From contig JAUNOJ010000127.1 in the NCBI GenBank assembly GCA_030531135.1, positions 1-5,473 on the forward strand: DNA of 5,473 bases, in the 5' to 3' direction. Below the pieces are notes generated by a model. That model had not been told where the DNA came from. It saw only the letters and a list, made by a program, of their open reading frames with translations, and ran no database searches. Source of the stretch: Sutterellaceae bacterium. Lineage in GTDB: Bacteria; Pseudomonadota; Gammaproteobacteria; Burkholderiales; Burkholderiaceae_F. How positions within the stretch are numbered: position 1 is the stretch's first letter; the number at the start of each line of letters is the position of its first letter. Both the position numbers and the translations under genes were made by a program. Below are positions 5,187 to 5,473 of the stretch, in pieces.

Positions 5187-5473
5187 ATGACACAGAAGAA
5201 TCAACCCTTTGCCATTACGTTGGATGTCGGCTCGTCCTTGGAAAACAGAACCGGTACGTGGCGTACCGTCAAACCTGTTTACGTCAATCGCCTGCCTCCT
5301 TGCAATGCCAAGTGCCCGGCCGGCGAACAGTGCCAGGCTTGGCTTTTTAAGGCTGAGTCGGGCGACTACGAAGGCGCATGGCGCCGTATCGTCGAAGATA
5401 ACCCGATGCCGGCATGTATGGGGCGCGTGTGCTATCACACGTGCGAAACGGCTTGCAACCGCGGCGGGCTCGA
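5187..5473 (+). CDS. GltD-like NAD(P)H oxidoreductase, N-terminal part (runs off window)
   Basis: The first 95 codons are visible. They match the cysteine-rich N-terminal domain of glutamate synthase small-subunit-like flavoproteins: RLPPCNAKCPAGEQCQAWL (35-53) and NPMPACMGRVCYHTCETACNRGG (72-94). Cys39, 43, 49, 77, 82, 86 and 90 include the ligands expected for two [4Fe-4S] clusters. The FAD and NAD(P) domains would lie beyond the window. Its position 20 bases after porB suggests an electron-transfer partner of the Por complex and not a true glutamate synthase subunit; a C-terminal ferredoxin domain would fit but cannot be seen here. Two possible ribosome binding sites precede the ATG: GGGGAG (5170-5175), 11 bases away, and AGGAG (5179-5183), only three bases away. 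Residues 1-30 are not obviously part of the conserved domain. Confidence 0.88.
   Translation, partial: MTQKNQPFAITLDVGSSLENRTGTWRTVKPVYVNRLPPCNAKCPAGEQCQAWLFKAESGDYEGAWRRIVEDNPMPACMGRVCYHTCETACNRGGL

Noticed and set aside
4375..5193. 272-codon open frame on the minus strand within porB
   Set aside because: It is antisense to the beta subunit, whose cluster cysteines and TPP motif are intact, and the translation has Arg/His-rich runs and no known domain.

Overview
The window looks like part of a chromosome from an anaerobic or microaerophilic Gram-negative bacterium. Three things suggest this: a pyruvate:ferredoxin oxidoreductase-type gene set, an outer-membrane-type lipoprotein of the DUF3455 family (which I know mainly from Proteobacteria), and moderate GC with proteobacterial-looking promoters and Shine-Dalgarno sites. 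A betaproteobacterium of the Sutterellaceae type would fit, but that is inference and not proven by the sequence. I see no mobile element, CRISPR array, tRNA or rRNA.

Layout. Bases 1-453 (+) are the last 150 codons of a DUF362-family gene whose start lies outside the window. It ends at a strong two-way hairpin terminator (520-555) shared with a convergent gene. Two genes follow on the minus strand. One (575-1258) encodes a 227-residue protein with a DUF1801-like N-terminal part and an Ala/Lys/Glu-rich tail. It has its own apparent promoter (1321-1350) and a 7-bp inverted repeat at the predicted transcription start. The other (1436-1954) encodes a DUF3455 lipoprotein. A 296-bp divergent control region (1955-2250) then holds two perfect palindromes, a candidate plus-strand promoter and a leader with several stems.

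Bases 2251-5473 (+) form a tight operon: 2-oxoacid:acceptor oxidoreductase gamma (porG), alpha (porA) and beta (porB), then the first 95 codons of a glutamate-synthase-small-subunit-like flavoprotein. The gaps are only 18, 21 and 20 bases, and each gene has a Shine-Dalgarno site.

How the genes may work together. The three Por subunits together carry the TPP site, the 2-oxoacid/CoA architecture and the proximal [4Fe-4S] cluster of a pyruvate-type oxidoreductase. The usual small delta subunit, a two-cluster ferredoxin, is missing from between gamma and alpha. The last gene begins with the cysteine-rich domain of GltD-like NAD(P)H oxidoreductases. My inference is that it supplies the missing electron-transfer module and links 2-oxoacid oxidation to NAD(P), as described for phenylglyoxylate:NAD+ oxidoreductase (Pad) enzymes. 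No wholly new system is evident. The points most worth a second look are this delta-less arrangement and the structured control region in front of it.
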